Source: Amycolatopsis vancoresmycina
Lineage (GTDB): Bacteria > Actinomycetota > Actinomycetes > Mycobacteriales > Pseudonocardiaceae
Assembly (NCBI RefSeq): GCF_000716785.1
Contig: NZ_JNYY01000008.1
Span: forward strand, 124,001 to 188,000
Direction of reading: 5' to 3'
Length of the DNA: 64,000 nucleotides
The translations under genes were made by a program, and so were the position numbers. Positions 46,913-55,822 of the stretch are shown in pieces; within the stretch, counting starts at the first letter, position 1; each line of letters starts with the position of its first letter. The notes below the pieces were generated by a model. That model saw only the letters and a program-made list of their open reading frames with translations, was not told the DNA's origin and searched no databases.

Positions 46913-48187
46913 TCATCCGACACCGGGGTGAGCCAACTCGCCCAGCGCGGCGACGACGAGGGTTTCGATGCCGGTGCGCAGGGTCGGGTGCAGCACCGGG
47001 GCGAACCGCGGCGAGTGGTTGGACGGGATGTCGCGCTCGAACCGGCCCTCGGTCATCGCCGTGATCACCGTCTGCGGGTCGTAGCCGCCGACCAGCCAGA
47101 ACACCGAGGGCACGCCGGCCGCGCGGCCGAACTCGCTGAAGTCCTCGCTGCCGGTGACCAGCGGCGCGGGCAGCACGGTGTCGGCGCCGAAGCGGGCGCG
47201 GAAGAGCTCGGTGAGCGCGTTGCTGGCGGCTTCGTCGTTCTCGGTGATCGGGTACGCCCCGGACCGCTCGATGTGCGGCGGCGCCGGTGCCCCGGCCGTG
47301 GCCGCCTCGCCGTGCACGATCCGCTCGACCGCGGCCAGCACCCGCTCGCGCACCGCCTGGTCGAAGGACCGGATGTTGACCTCGAGCACGGCGTCGTCGG
47401 CGATCACGTTGGCCGCGGTGCCCACGTGCAGCGAACCGACCGTGACGACCGCCGATTCAGTGGCGGCGATCTCCCGGGACACGATCGTCTGCAGCTTGAG
47501 CACCACGGACGCGGCCAGCACGGCCGGGTCGACGGTGGTCTCCGGGCGCGAGCCGTGCCCGCCGCGGCCGTGCAGGGTGACGCGCAGCGTGTCGGTGGCG
47601 GCCATGATCACCCCGGGCCGGGTGAGCACCCAGCCGGCCGGGCCGGGCACCAGGTGCTGCCCGTACACGACGTCGGGCTTGCCGGCGATGTCGAACAGGC
47701 CGTCGCGGACCATCGCCGACGCGCCGCCCGCGCTCTCCTCCCCCGGCTGGAACACCACCAGCAGCGTGCCGGACCACGTGTCGCGGCCCTTCGCCAGCAA
47801 CGCGGCGGCGCCGGAAAGCCAGGTGGCGTGCATGTCGTGCCCGCACGCGTGCATGACCGGGACGTCGTTGCCGTGCTCATCGGTGCCGCGGGCCGTGCTG
47901 GCGTAGGACAGCCCGGTCTTCTCCTCGACCGGCAGCGCGTCGATGTCGGCCCGCAGCAGCACCGTGGGGCCCTCGCCGTTGCGCAGCACGCCGGCCACGC
48001 CGGTGCCGGCGATCCCGGTGTGCACCTCGTAACCGTCGTCCGCCAGCCGCCGGGCCAGCTCGGCCGCCGTCCGGTGCTCGGCGAAGGACAGCTCCGGGTG
48101 CCGGTGGAAGTCGATGTACAGCGCTTCGAGCTCGGGCAGCGCCGCGGCGAGCGGGGCGAGGACGCGTTCAAGGGTCACGGGGGCCAT
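46913..48187 (-). CDS. M20 family amidohydrolase (AmiA/HipO-like)
   Basis: A 424-residue zinc/manganese hydrolase. Motifs: FHRHPELSFAEHRTA, HACGHDMHATWLSGAAALL (metal ligands), VVFQPGEESAGGASAM (ligand and base Glu), a lid domain with GRGGHGSRPE, and TGSEDFSEF near the end. Members deacylate N-acyl amino acids or peptides such as hippurate; the substrate is not predictable. ATG 48187 begins 20 bp from the divergent methyltransferase start, so the two share a very short promoter region. Confidence 0.88.
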   Translation of the reverse strand: MAPVTLERVLAPLAAALPELEALYIDFHRHPELSFAEHRTAAELARRLADDGYEVHTGIAGTGVAGVLRNGEGPTVLLRADIDALPVEEKTGLSYASTARGTDEHGNDVPVMHACGHDMHATWLSGAAALLAKGRDTWSGTLLVVFQPGEESAGGASAMVRDGLFDIAGKPDVVYGQHLVPGPAGWVLTRPGVIMAATDTLRVTLHGRGGHGSRPETTVDPAVLAASVVLKLQTIVSREIAATESAVVTVGSLHVGTAANVIADDAVLEVNIRSFDQAVRERVLAAVERIVHGEAATAGAPAPPHIERSGAYPITENDEAASNALTELFRARFGADTVLPAPLVTGSEDFSEFGRAAGVPSVFWLVGGYDPQTVITAMTEGRFERDIPSNHSPRFAPVLHPTLRTGIETLVVAALGELAHPGVG

Positions 48188-48206
48188 CGTGGCAGCATTA
48201 CCCACC

Positions 48207-49709
48207 GTGAGCACGCGAACCGCACTGCCCGACCTGTCCGACGACGTCTGCGCGCGGCTGCGCGAGGCCTTCCGGCGCACCGCCTACGACGCCGACGGCG
48301 TGGTGGCGGCCCTCGGCGGGGCCGCGCACGCGGCGCTGGGCCGTGGCGAACCGGTGCCGGCCGAGCGCGCGAGCCGCGACGCCGGTGACCTCGGCACGCT
48401 GATCCGGCTGTTCCTGCTGGGCGGCACCGAGCCGGAGACCGCTGTCAAGGCCGCGTTCGCGCCTCTCGCGCCCGAAGACGCCGTCACCGCGGGGGCGCTG
48501 GCGCCGGTCGCCGACGGCTACCGCGCCGCGCTCGACATCCGGCCGCACGGCGACGAAGAGGGTTCGTGGTGGGTCGTGTCGGACCTCGACGCCGACCTGC
48601 TGGGTCACACCGTGCCCGAGGACCACGTGCTCGGCGTCGGCCACGCGTCGCTGTCGCTGATCCGCGCGACCAGCCGCCGCCCGGTCGGCACCCTGCTCGA
48701 CCTCGGCACCGGCAACGGCGTCCAGGCGCTGCACGCGACCCGGCACGCCCAGCGCGTCACCGCCACCGACGTCTCGGCGCGGGCGCTGGCACTGGCCGCG
48801 GCGACCTTCCGGCTCAACGAACTCGACGTCGAGCTCGTTCAGGGCGAGTGGTTCGCGCCGGTCGCGCGGCGGAAGTTCGACCAGATCGTCTGCAATCCGC
48901 CGTTCGTGGTCGGCCCGGCCCGGGTGGACTACACCTACCGCGACTCCGGGCTGGCCGGCGACGACGCGAGCGCGCTGGTGGTGCGGCAGCTGCCGGGCTT
49001 CCTCGACGACGGCGGCACCGGGCACCTCCTCGCGTCCTGGCTGCACACCTCGCGCGAAGACTGGGCCGACCGGGTGAGCCGCTGGCTGCCCGCGGAGACC
49101 GACGCCTGGTTCGTGCAGCGCGATGTCGCCGATCCGGCGCTCTACGTCGGCACCTGGCTGCGCGACGCGGGTCTCGACCCGCGCTCGCCGGAGGGCCGGG
49201 CGAAGGCGGCGGCGTGGCTGGACTGGTTCGCCGCGAACGACGTCCGGGGCATCGGGTTCGGGTTCGTCACGCTGCGGCGGGCGGCCGGGCGGACGCCGAC
49301 CGTGGTGTGCGAGGACCTGCGGCAGGCCTACGACGACCCGCTGGGCCCGGAAGCGGCGGGCTGGCTGGACCGGGTGGAATGGCTGCGCGAATCGGGTGAT
49401 TCCTTACTCGATGTCCGTTTTGTGGTGCCGGACACGGTTTTGCTGGAAAGCGTCGACGAGCCCGGCGACGAGGGCTGGGAGACGACCATCCGGCGGCTGC
49501 ACCGCACCGACGGGCCGGGCTGGCAGCACGAGGTCGACGACCTCGCCATGCGGCTGCTCGCGGGCTGCCGCGGCGCCCTGCCCCTGGAGGACCTGATCGA
49601 GCTCCTCGCGGCCGCACAGGGCCTGTCGCCCGAAGAGCTGGCCGCCGCGGCACTGCCCGTCGTCCGGGAGCTCGTGCGGCACGGGATGCTCGTCCCGGCG
49701 GGCCGGTGA
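48207..49709 (+). CDS. SAM-dependent methyltransferase with an extended N-terminal domain
   Basis: A 500-residue class I methyltransferase. An N-terminal helical domain (residues ~1-160) precedes the SAM motif LLDLGTGNGVQAL and the NPPF-type catalytic motif IVCNPPFVVGPARV near residue 230, which is found in enzymes that methylate amide or exocyclic amine nitrogens (for example glutamine in release factors, or adenine). I believe the flanking regions match DUFs of the DUF7059/DUF7782 type. The start GTG 48207 has a short upstream region and may be leaderless. Its stop overlaps dtd by 4 bp (GTGA). Confidence 0.82.
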   Translation: MSTRTALPDLSDDVCARLREAFRRTAYDADGVVAALGGAAHAALGRGEPVPAERASRDAGDLGTLIRLFLLGGTEPETAVKAAFAPLAPEDAVTAGALAPVADGYRAALDIRPHGDEEGSWWVVSDLDADLLGHTVPEDHVLGVGHASLSLIRATSRRPVGTLLDLGTGNGVQALHATRHAQRVTATDVSARALALAAATFRLNELDVELVQGEWFAPVARRKFDQIVCNPPFVVGPARVDYTYRDSGLAGDDASALVVRQLPGFLDDGGTGHLLASWLHTSREDWADRVSRWLPAETDAWFVQRDVADPALYVGTWLRDAGLDPRSPEGRAKAAAWLDWFAANDVRGIGFGFVTLRRAAGRTPTVVCEDLRQAYDDPLGPEAAGWLDRVEWLRESGDSLLDVRFVVPDTVLLESVDEPGDEGWETTIRRLHRTDGPGWQHEVDDLAMRLLAGCRGALPLEDLIELLAAAQGLSPEELAAAALPVVRELVRHGMLVPAGR

Positions 49710-50131
49710 GGGCGGTCGCGGCCCGCGTCACGCGGGCGGACGTGACGGTGGACGGCGAGGTCGTCGGCGCGATCGACGAGCCGGGTTTGCTGGTGCTGCT
49801 GGGAATTCACGTCGGCGACGATGCCGCGAAGGCCGCGGTGATGGCCCGCAAACTGCACGAACTGCGGGTGCTGCGCGACGAGGAATCATGCGCCACGGTG
49901 AATGCGCCACTGCTCGTGGTGAGCCAGTTCACCCTCTACGGCGACACGAAGAAAGGGCGGCGGCCGTCGTGGACGCAGGCCGCCCGGCCGGAGGTCGCCG
50001 AGCCGTTGGTGGACGCGGTCGTGGCCGAGCTGCGCGGCCGCGGCGCCACCGTGGCGACCGGCCGGTTCGGGGCGATGATGGCGGTCTCGAGCGTGAACGA
50101 CGGTCCGTTCACGGTTCTCATAGAGGTCTAG
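49706..50131 (+). CDS. dtd: D-aminoacyl-tRNA deacylase
   Basis: A 141-residue enzyme that removes D-amino acids from mischarged tRNAs. Motifs: MRAVAARVTRADVTVDGEVV start, LLVVSQFTLYGDTKKGRRPS (SQxT motif) and NDGPFT near the end (NxGPxT motif), which together line the chiral proofreading site. It overlaps the methyltransferase stop by 4 bp. Confidence 0.94.
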   Translation: MRAVAARVTRADVTVDGEVVGAIDEPGLLVLLGIHVGDDAAKAAVMARKLHELRVLRDEESCATVNAPLLVVSQFTLYGDTKKGRRPSWTQAARPEVAEPLVDAVVAELRGRGATVATGRFGAMMAVSSVNDGPFTVLIEV

Positions 50132-50271
50132 ACCACTGCGATCCGGTTCGGTTTCCGGCCGGATTCATATGGAATTCTCAGGTTCCTGGGTCACGGAACG
50201 TTCTCAGGAAAAGCTCAGCCTTGATTCAGCAACCGGATCGCTCCCGCAGCCGTCTTCTCCTATGACGAGCC

Positions 50272-50298
50272 GGGAACGTTTTGGGAACCCGGAGCGTT
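50272..50298 (+). promoter_or_regulatory. Candidate ECF-type sigma promoter upstream of sigB
   Basis: GGGAAC (50272-50277), 17 bp, then CGTT (50295-50298), equal to the SigR/SigH-type GGGAAT-N18-GTT pattern and close to SigE-type sites. The start of transcription would lie about 115 nt before the sigB ATG. In Mycobacterium sigB is controlled by ECF factors, so the match is biologically plausible. Confidence 0.6.
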
Positions 50299-50419
50299 GT
50301 GCCAGATGTCCAGCCAAGCCGGCCGGACCGGCGTACCGGGATCCACAGGCCCCGGTCCGCGGGTACGCACCCGGTGGACGACCGCAGCAGCACGTTCAGC
50401 CCGTGACCGGGGAGGCAGA

Positions 50420-51454
50420 ATGTCAGTCCAGACTCTCGAACGCGAGTCGCGCGGGATTCGCGAGCGCATCCCGGCTCAGACGACCGAGGAGCCGGCGACG
50501 CTGGGCGTGGGGGCGCTCACCGACGCCGACCTCGACGCCCAGAGCCCCGCCGCCGACCTCGTCCGCGTCTACCTCAACGGCATCGGCAAGACGGCCCTGC
50601 TCAGCGCGGCCGACGAGGTCGAGCTGGCCAAGCGCATCGAAGCCGGGGTGTTCGCCCAGCACATGCTGGACACGGCCGAGGACCTCACGGCGAAGCGGCG
50701 CACCGAGCTGGCCGCGCTGGTCCGCGACGGCCACGTGGCGAAGAACCACCTGCTGGAGGCGAACCTCCGCCTGGTGGTCTCGCTCGCCAAGCGCTACACC
50801 GGCCGGGGGATGCCGCTGCTCGACCTGATCCAGGAGGGGAACCTGGGCCTGATCCGCGCGGTGGAGAAGTTCGACTACTCCAAGGGGTTCAAGTTCTCGA
50901 CCTACGCGACCTGGTGGATCCGGCAGGCCATCACCAGGGGCATGGCGGACCAGGGCCGCACCATCCGGCTGCCGGTCCACCTGGTGGAACAGGTGAACAA
51001 GCTGGCCCGCATCAAGCGCGACCTGCACCAGCAGCTCGGCCGCGACGCGACGCACGAGGAGCTGGCGGCCGAGTCGGGCATCCCGGCGCACAAGATCTCG
51101 GACCTGCTCGACCACTCGCGTGACCCGGTAAGCCTGGACATGCCGGTCGGCACCGAGGAGGACGCCCCGCTGGGCGACTTCATCGAGGACTCCGAGGCAA
51201 CGGACGCCGAGAGCGCCGTGATCTCGGGCCTGCTGCAGGACGACCTGCGCCGGGTGCTGGCGACGCTGGACGACCGCGAGCAGCACGTGATCCGCCTGCG
51301 CTACGGCCTGGACGACGGCCAGCCGCGCACGCTCGACCAGATCGGCAAGCACTTCGGGCTGTCCCGCGAGCGCGTCCGCCAGATCGAGCGCGAGGTCATG
51401 TCCAAGCTCCGCCAGGGCGAGCGGGCGGACCGGCTCCGCGCGTACGCCAGCTGA
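50420..51454 (+). CDS. sigB: Primary-like sigma factor SigB (group 2)
   Basis: A 344-residue sigma-70 factor without the long acidic N-terminal extension of SigA. Region 1.2 (DLVRVYLNGIGKTALLSAADE), region 2 (NLRLVVSLAKRYTGRGMPLL, FDYSKGFKFSTYATWWIRQ), region 3 and region 4 (LDQIGKHFGLSRERVRQIE) are complete. Its high identity to SigA in region 2.4 suggests overlapping promoters. It serves stress and stationary-phase transcription in relatives. The ATG follows GGGGAGGCAGA. An ECF-like promoter lies upstream and a terminator follows. Confidence 0.93.
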   Translation: MSVQTLERESRGIRERIPAQTTEEPATLGVGALTDADLDAQSPAADLVRVYLNGIGKTALLSAADEVELAKRIEAGVFAQHMLDTAEDLTAKRRTELAALVRDGHVAKNHLLEANLRLVVSLAKRYTGRGMPLLDLIQEGNLGLIRAVEKFDYSKGFKFSTYATWWIRQAITRGMADQGRTIRLPVHLVEQVNKLARIKRDLHQQLGRDATHEELAAESGIPAHKISDLLDHSRDPVSLDMPVGTEEDAPLGDFIEDSEATDAESAVISGLLQDDLRRVLATLDDREQHVIRLRYGLDDGQPRTLDQIGKHFGLSRERVRQIEREVMSKLRQGERADRLRAYAS

Positions 51455-51466
51455 CCGGTTCCAGTC

Positions 51467-51499
51467 GGGGCGGGTGCTCACCGAGCACCCGCCCCGTTT
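51467..51499 (+). terminator. Terminator after sigB
   Basis: GGGGCGGGTGCT and AGCACCCGCCCC form a perfect 12-bp stem around a 4-nt loop, followed by GTTTTG. It begins 12 bp after the sigB stop. Confidence 0.85.
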
Positions 51500-51847
51500 T
51501 GCGTCCCCGACCAGGCAACGAAAATTTTCCACGAAAAAGTGGTTTCACCGCCAACGGGCCTGGGTAGCAACCCTCCGCCAGCACCCGTTCGGCGGCGTTG
51601 ACTTATGACCTGCGTCACGACAGCCTTCGAAGTGCTCGCGCAGGCCTCGCAACCGGATGTGCACGCATCCGGAAGCTTCCCCCGGGAGGTCGGGTCCGTC
51701 GGGGTGGACCCGGCCTCCCGACCAGCTCCCAGCGCAGCAGGCCATCGGCAAACGCGCACACGTCCCAGCAGCCGAACCGGCGCGGGCGGGCATCACCGAC
51801 CCCCCACTCACCCAGGCCTCCCCACCACCCCGATCCGAAGCCCGAAC
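51500..51847. other. Intergenic region after sigB, no gene seen
   Basis: About 350 bp between the sigB terminator and a large inverted repeat. I see no convincing gene. A/T-rich patches near 51530 and 51600 could be promoter DNA but no pair of boxes stands out. Confidence 0.4.
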
Positions 51848-51907
51848 ACGGACGGCGGCGCCGGGTCAAGGCACGCTTTCCCGCCTTGACGCGGCACCGC
51901 CGTCCGT
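51848..51907. repeat. Large inverted repeat (hairpin) upstream of the fumarase gene
   Basis: A 25-nt arm (ACGGACGGCGGCGCCGGGTC...) at 51848-51872 pairs with 51883-51907, with two mismatches and a 10-nt loop (ACGCTTTCCC). It is an isolated element 160 bp before the fumarase start, whose own upstream region, 51908-52065, shows nothing else distinct. Confidence 0.75.
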
Positions 51908-52065
51908 AGTCACAATCGGGCATCGGGGTGATGGATCCACCAAGGCATCCCCCACAGCGACCGAGCCCGCGTGGGGTGGCCCACAGTGACCGGGTGCTTC
52001 TGTCACGTACCCATCGAACCCCCCGTAGGGTGGACCGATCCCGGAGCTGGCAAAGGAGCCTGACA

Positions 52066-53718
52066 GTGCCGTCCACCACGTTTCAGCACACCGAAGTCCT
52101 CCCGCTGGGCAAGGACACCACCACCGAATACCGCCTGGTCACCGATCAGGGCGTCGAGACCGTCGAAGCCGCCGGGCGCACCTTCCTGAAGATCGCCCCC
52201 GAAGCGCTCACCACGCTCGCGCGCACCGCCATCACCGACATCCAGCACCTGTTGCGCACGTCACACCTGCAGCAGCTGCGTGCCATCGTCGATGACCCCG
52301 AAGCGTCCGGGAACGACCGGTTCGTCGCCATGGACCTGCTGCGCAACGCCGCCATCTCCGCCGGGGGCGTGCTGCCCATGTGCCAGGACACCGGGACCGC
52401 CATCGTCATCGGCAAGCGCGGCGAAGGCGTGCTCACCGGCGGTGACGACGAGCGCGCCCTCTCGCAGGGCATCTTCGACGCCTACCAGCAGCTGAACCTG
52501 CGGTACTCGCAGATGGCGCCGGTCAGCTTCTGGGACGAGCGCAACACCGGGACCAACCTGCCGGCGCAGATCGAGCTCTACCACAAGGACGGGGACCCGA
52601 CCTACGAGTTCCTCTTCATGGCCAAGGGCGGCGGCAGCGCCAACAAGACCTTCCTCTACCAGGAGACGAAGGCCGTCCTGAACCCGAAGCGGCTCGCGCG
52701 CTTCCTCGACGAAAAGCTGCGCAGCCTCGGCACCGCCGCCTGCCCGCCGTACCACCTCGCGATCGTCGTCGGCGGGATGTCGGCCGAGTTCAACCTCAAG
52801 GTCGCCAAGCTCGCCTCCGCGCGCTACCTCGACAACCTGCCGCAGGAGGGCTCGGAACTCGGGCACGCCTTCCGCGACACCGGCCTCGAGCAGCAGGTGC
52901 TGGAGATGACCCGGCAGTTCGGCATCGGCGCCCAGTTCGGCGGGAAGTACTTCTGCCACGACGTCCGGGTCATCCGGTTGCCGCGGCACGGCGCCAGCTG
53001 CCCGGTCGGCGTCGCCGTCTCCTGCTCGGCCGACCGGCAGGCCAAGGCCAAGATCACCGCCGACGGCGTGTTCATCGAACAGCTCGAGCGCGACCCGGCC
53101 CGCTTCCTGCCCGACGTCACCGAGGAAGACCTCTCCGACGACGTCGTCGCCGTCGACCTCAACCGGCCGATGGCCGAGATCCGGGCGCAGCTCTCGCAGC
53201 TGCCGGTCAAGACGCGGCTTTCGCTGACCGGGCCGCTGGTCGTCGCCCGGGACATCGCGCACGCGAAGATCGCCGAGCGCCTCGACGCCGGCGAGGAGAT
53301 GCCGGACTACCTGAAGAACCACCCGGTCTACTACGCCGGCCCGGCGAAGACGCCCGAGGGCTACGCGTCGGGTTCGTTCGGGCCCACCACGGCCGGGCGG
53401 ATGGACTCCTACGTCGAGCAGTTCCAGGCCGCCGGCGGCTCGCTCGTCATGCTGGCCAAGGGGAACCGCTCGAAGCAGGTGACGAACGCCTGCCAGGCGC
53501 ACGGCGGGTTCTACCTCGGCTCCATCGGCGGCCCGGCGGCGCGGCTCGCGCAGGACTGCATCAAGCAGGTCGACGTCCTCGAGTACGCCGAACTCGGCAT
53601 GGAGGCCGTCTGGAAGATCGAGGTCGAGGACTTCCCGGCGTTCGTCGTCATCGACGACAAGGGCAACGACTTCTTCGCCAGCACCGGCGACCCGGTGCTG
53701 CAGATCAGCTTCCGTTAG
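52066..53718 (+). CDS. Fumarate hydratase class I (4Fe-4S)
   Basis: A 550-residue citric-acid-cycle enzyme that hydrates fumarate to malate. Like E. coli FumA it combines the N-terminal and C-terminal domains in one chain. Cys106 (MCQDTG), Cys226 (AACPPYH) and Cys320 (SCSADR) match the three ligands of the iron-sulfur cluster. The C-terminal domain has GPTTAGRMDSYV and KGNRSKQVTNACQAHGGFYL (in part). GTG 52066 has AAAGGAG 7 nt upstream. A terminator follows. Confidence 0.93.
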   Translation: MPSTTFQHTEVLPLGKDTTTEYRLVTDQGVETVEAAGRTFLKIAPEALTTLARTAITDIQHLLRTSHLQQLRAIVDDPEASGNDRFVAMDLLRNAAISAGGVLPMCQDTGTAIVIGKRGEGVLTGGDDERALSQGIFDAYQQLNLRYSQMAPVSFWDERNTGTNLPAQIELYHKDGDPTYEFLFMAKGGGSANKTFLYQETKAVLNPKRLARFLDEKLRSLGTAACPPYHLAIVVGGMSAEFNLKVAKLASARYLDNLPQEGSELGHAFRDTGLEQQVLEMTRQFGIGAQFGGKYFCHDVRVIRLPRHGASCPVGVAVSCSADRQAKAKITADGVFIEQLERDPARFLPDVTEEDLSDDVVAVDLNRPMAEIRAQLSQLPVKTRLSLTGPLVVARDIAHAKIAERLDAGEEMPDYLKNHPVYYAGPAKTPEGYASGSFGPTTAGRMDSYVEQFQAAGGSLVMLAKGNRSKQVTNACQAHGGFYLGSIGGPAARLAQDCIKQVDVLEYAELGMEAVWKIEVEDFPAFVVIDDKGNDFFASTGDPVLQISFR

Positions 53719-53731
53719 CGGACAAGGGAAA

Positions 53732-53764
53732 GGGGACACCGGCCCGCCGCCGGTGTCCCCTTTT
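53732..53764. terminator. Terminator after the fumarase gene
   Basis: GGGGACACCGGC and GCCGGTGTCCCC form a 12-bp stem with a 5-nt loop, followed by TTTT. It lies between convergent genes. Confidence 0.85.
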
Positions 53765-53772
53765 CCGTACCC

Positions 53773-54438
53773 TCAGCCGACGCGCTCGATCCGCGCGCGC
53801 CGGATGAGGAACTTGCCGGGCTCCCGCACCTGCTCGAAGGCCGCGTTGTTGAGCAGCGTGCAGCTGCCCGACACCGAGGTCACCTCGACCGTCGTGGACT
53901 TCGAGTTGTCCAGGTTGGTCACCTTCAGCTTCGTCCCGGCCGGGAACTGGTTGCTCGACGCGGCCGGCGCGCCGCCCTCGCCCGAGAGCGTCACGGTCGA
54001 TCCGGGGCAGACGACCTGGCCCACCGCACCACCGGCGGCGGCCTGGTCCTGCTTCTTCTGCTGGCCGGGCGCCTGCGCCTTGCCCGGCGCGTTGCCGGAG
54101 TTGCCGGGTGCGGCGGCGGCCTGGCCGTTGTTCGCCGCGACGTTCGCCGTGCAGCCCGCCACCTGCCGCCGCTGCTGGATCAGGTCCACCACCGCCTGGC
54201 GGTTGGCGATCCGGGCGGCCGACTGCGCGTCCGGGTTCGCCTGCTGGCCCGCGATGAAGTTCAGGTTGTTCTGCAGCGCGGTGTCGAGTCCGGCGCAGTT
54301 CTCCTTGGGCGCTTCGGCCGCGTTGCCCGCGGGACTGCTCAGCGCGATGGCGGTCGCGGTGACACCGGCGACGCCCAGCAACGCGGCCAGTCCGACGGTC
54401 GCCTGCTTGCGGTGCCTGCCACTGCTCAACCGGGGCAT
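53773..54438 (-). CDS. Secreted protein of unknown function
   Basis: A 221-residue protein with a signal peptide (KQATVGLAALLGVAGVTATA, cleavage after the AGNAAEA region). The mature part has a helical segment with conserved NFIAGQQANPDAQSAARIAN and NRQAVVDLIQQRRQVAGC, then a Q/G/A-rich linker (~45 residues) and a small C-terminal beta domain with two cysteines. I do not recognise the family. ATG 54438 follows GGAGGGGCC. The composition suggests a wall-associated or surface protein. Confidence 0.7.
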   Translation of the reverse strand: MPRLSSGRHRKQATVGLAALLGVAGVTATAIALSSPAGNAAEAPKENCAGLDTALQNNLNFIAGQQANPDAQSAARIANRQAVVDLIQQRRQVAGCTANVAANNGQAAAAPGNSGNAPGKAQAPGQQKKQDQAAAGGAVGQVVCPGSTVTLSGEGGAPAASSNQFPAGTKLKVTNLDNSKSTTVEVTSVSGSCTLLNNAAFEQVREPGKFLIRRARIERVG

Positions 54439-54624
54439 GGGCCCCTCCTCTCTGATCGCCACCTCACCCGGGGACACGGCCCGGTCACGGCGGCGGTTCA
54501 GCGGGAGCCATGACAATTTTCGACAACTTCGACGCCGGCGCCCTCGTGGTCCGGACCACTGGGCGCCGAATGTCCACTCCGGACCGGCCGTGACCCCGGG
54601 CGATCCGGGGTCACGGCCTCGCCG

Positions 54625-55140
54625 TCACTTCGGCGGCGTGGTCTTCAGCACCACCGTGCGCTGGTCCAGCGGCGCGGCCAGGGCGACCGAGATCACCGGG
54701 TAGCGGATGTCCATGGTGCACATCTGCCCGGTCTGCGCCTTCGTCTCGCTCAGGTTGACGACGACGTGGCCGGCGGTCTGCTCGGCCGCCTCGCCGAGCG
54801 CGTGGCCGCAGCCACCCTCCTGGGCGCGGATGTCGAGGATCGTGCCGCCGTTGGACGTCCACACCTCGCGCGGGAACCCGGCGGGCAGCGCGGTCGCGTC
54901 GATCTTGGCCGCGGGCACCGGCGTGCTGCCCTCGGGCACGGTGAGCCGCGGCTTCCCCGGCGGGTTGGGGGTCGGCTGCGGCACCACGGGTTCACTCGCC
55001 GACGGCAACGTCGACACGCTGCCGGTGGGCGCCGTGGAGACACCGCCGGCGGGCTGGCTGGTGGCCATGTCCTGGCCGGCGCAGGCCGTCGCCATCAGCA
55101 GGAACGCACCTGTCCCGACCACCTTCGCTAAGTACCTCAT
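54625..55140 (-). CDS. Putative lipoprotein, paralogue of the next gene
   Basis: A 171-residue lipoprotein. The signal peptide ends in the lipobox MATACAG (Cys near residue 20), followed by a Thr/Pro/Ser-rich linker and a C-terminal domain of ~110 residues with FPREVWTSNGGTILDIRAQEGGCG and the ending APLDQRTVVLKT. The same pattern (EEGGC..., APLGSRTVVL) appears in the gene at 55279-55782, so they are tandem duplicates. Function is unknown. Confidence 0.75.
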   Translation of the reverse strand: MRYLAKVVGTGAFLLMATACAGQDMATSQPAGGVSTAPTGSVSTLPSASEPVVPQPTPNPPGKPRLTVPEGSTPVPAAKIDATALPAGFPREVWTSNGGTILDIRAQEGGCGHALGEAAEQTAGHVVVNLSETKAQTGQMCTMDIRYPVISVALAAPLDQRTVVLKTTPPK

Positions 55141-55278
55141 GTCCCGAAGACGGAACGGGGGTGCCGCGGGGTTGCACCGGACGTGGTGTGAGCGGGGGCC
55201 CGGCGACGGTTTGCCGGAGCTGGTCTGGGAGGGCGCCCGCGGGCATCCCGCGAGCGCCCTCCCAGCGTCCGAAGGTGG

Positions 55279-55782
55279 TCAGCCCTGGCGGAGGACGACC
55301 GTGCGCGAGCCCAGCGGCGCCGTGAGCACCAGGGGGATCTTGATCTCCCGGATGTAGTCCGGGCACATCTGCCCCTTCGGCGCCGACAGCACGGCGACCA
55401 GCACGACCACCTGCTGGGCCGTCTGGTCGCCGACGCGGGCCGAGATGCGGCGGCAGCCGCCCTCCTCGGCCTGCAGGATCAGCGTCTTGCCGTCGAGGCT
55501 GCGGGTGAGGCTGCGCGGGTAGCCCTCGGGCAGCTGACGGGCGTCGACCTGCGTCTCGGCGATGACGTCGTCGCCCGGGGCGATGCCCTGGGTCGGGCGC
55601 CCGGCCGTCTGCGTCGGCGGCGAGACGGGCGTCGGGGTCACGGGCCCGGGTGCGGGCGCGCTCGCCGACGACGTGGCCGAGGCGGGGCCGCCCGCCGCCG
55701 GGGCGCCCGCGCCGGAGTTCGCCGCGCAGGCCGTCACCGTGAGCAGCAGCAGGCCCGTGCCCAGCAGTTTCGTGGTACGCAT
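55279..55782 (-). CDS. Putative lipoprotein, paralogue of the preceding gene
   Basis: A 167-residue lipoprotein: signal peptide with lipobox LTVTACAAN, then an Ala/Pro/Ser-rich linker (~55 residues) and a domain with YPRSLTRSLDGKTLILQAEEGGC, GQMCPDYIREIKIPLVLTAPLGS and the RTVVLRQG ending. ATG 55782 fits the lipoprotein start; an in-frame start at 55818 would add a non-signal leader. It lies 40 bp downstream of the phosphonate permease stop on the same strand, but need not be part of that operon. Confidence 0.75.
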   Translation of the reverse strand: MRTTKLLGTGLLLLTVTACAANSGAGAPAAGGPASATSSASAPAPGPVTPTPVSPPTQTAGRPTQGIAPGDDVIAETQVDARQLPEGYPRSLTRSLDGKTLILQAEEGGCRRISARVGDQTAQQVVVLVAVLSAPKGQMCPDYIREIKIPLVLTAPLGSRTVVLRQG

Positions 55783-55822
55783 ACCTGCCAGACGTAACGG
55801 ACCGCCGCCGGGTTGCACGCGG

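Noticed and set aside
51615..52079. Frames between sigB and the fumarase gene on both strands
   Set aside because: They cross the inverted repeat and have low-quality, shuffled composition; the fumarase start with AAAGGAG overrides the overlapping frames.
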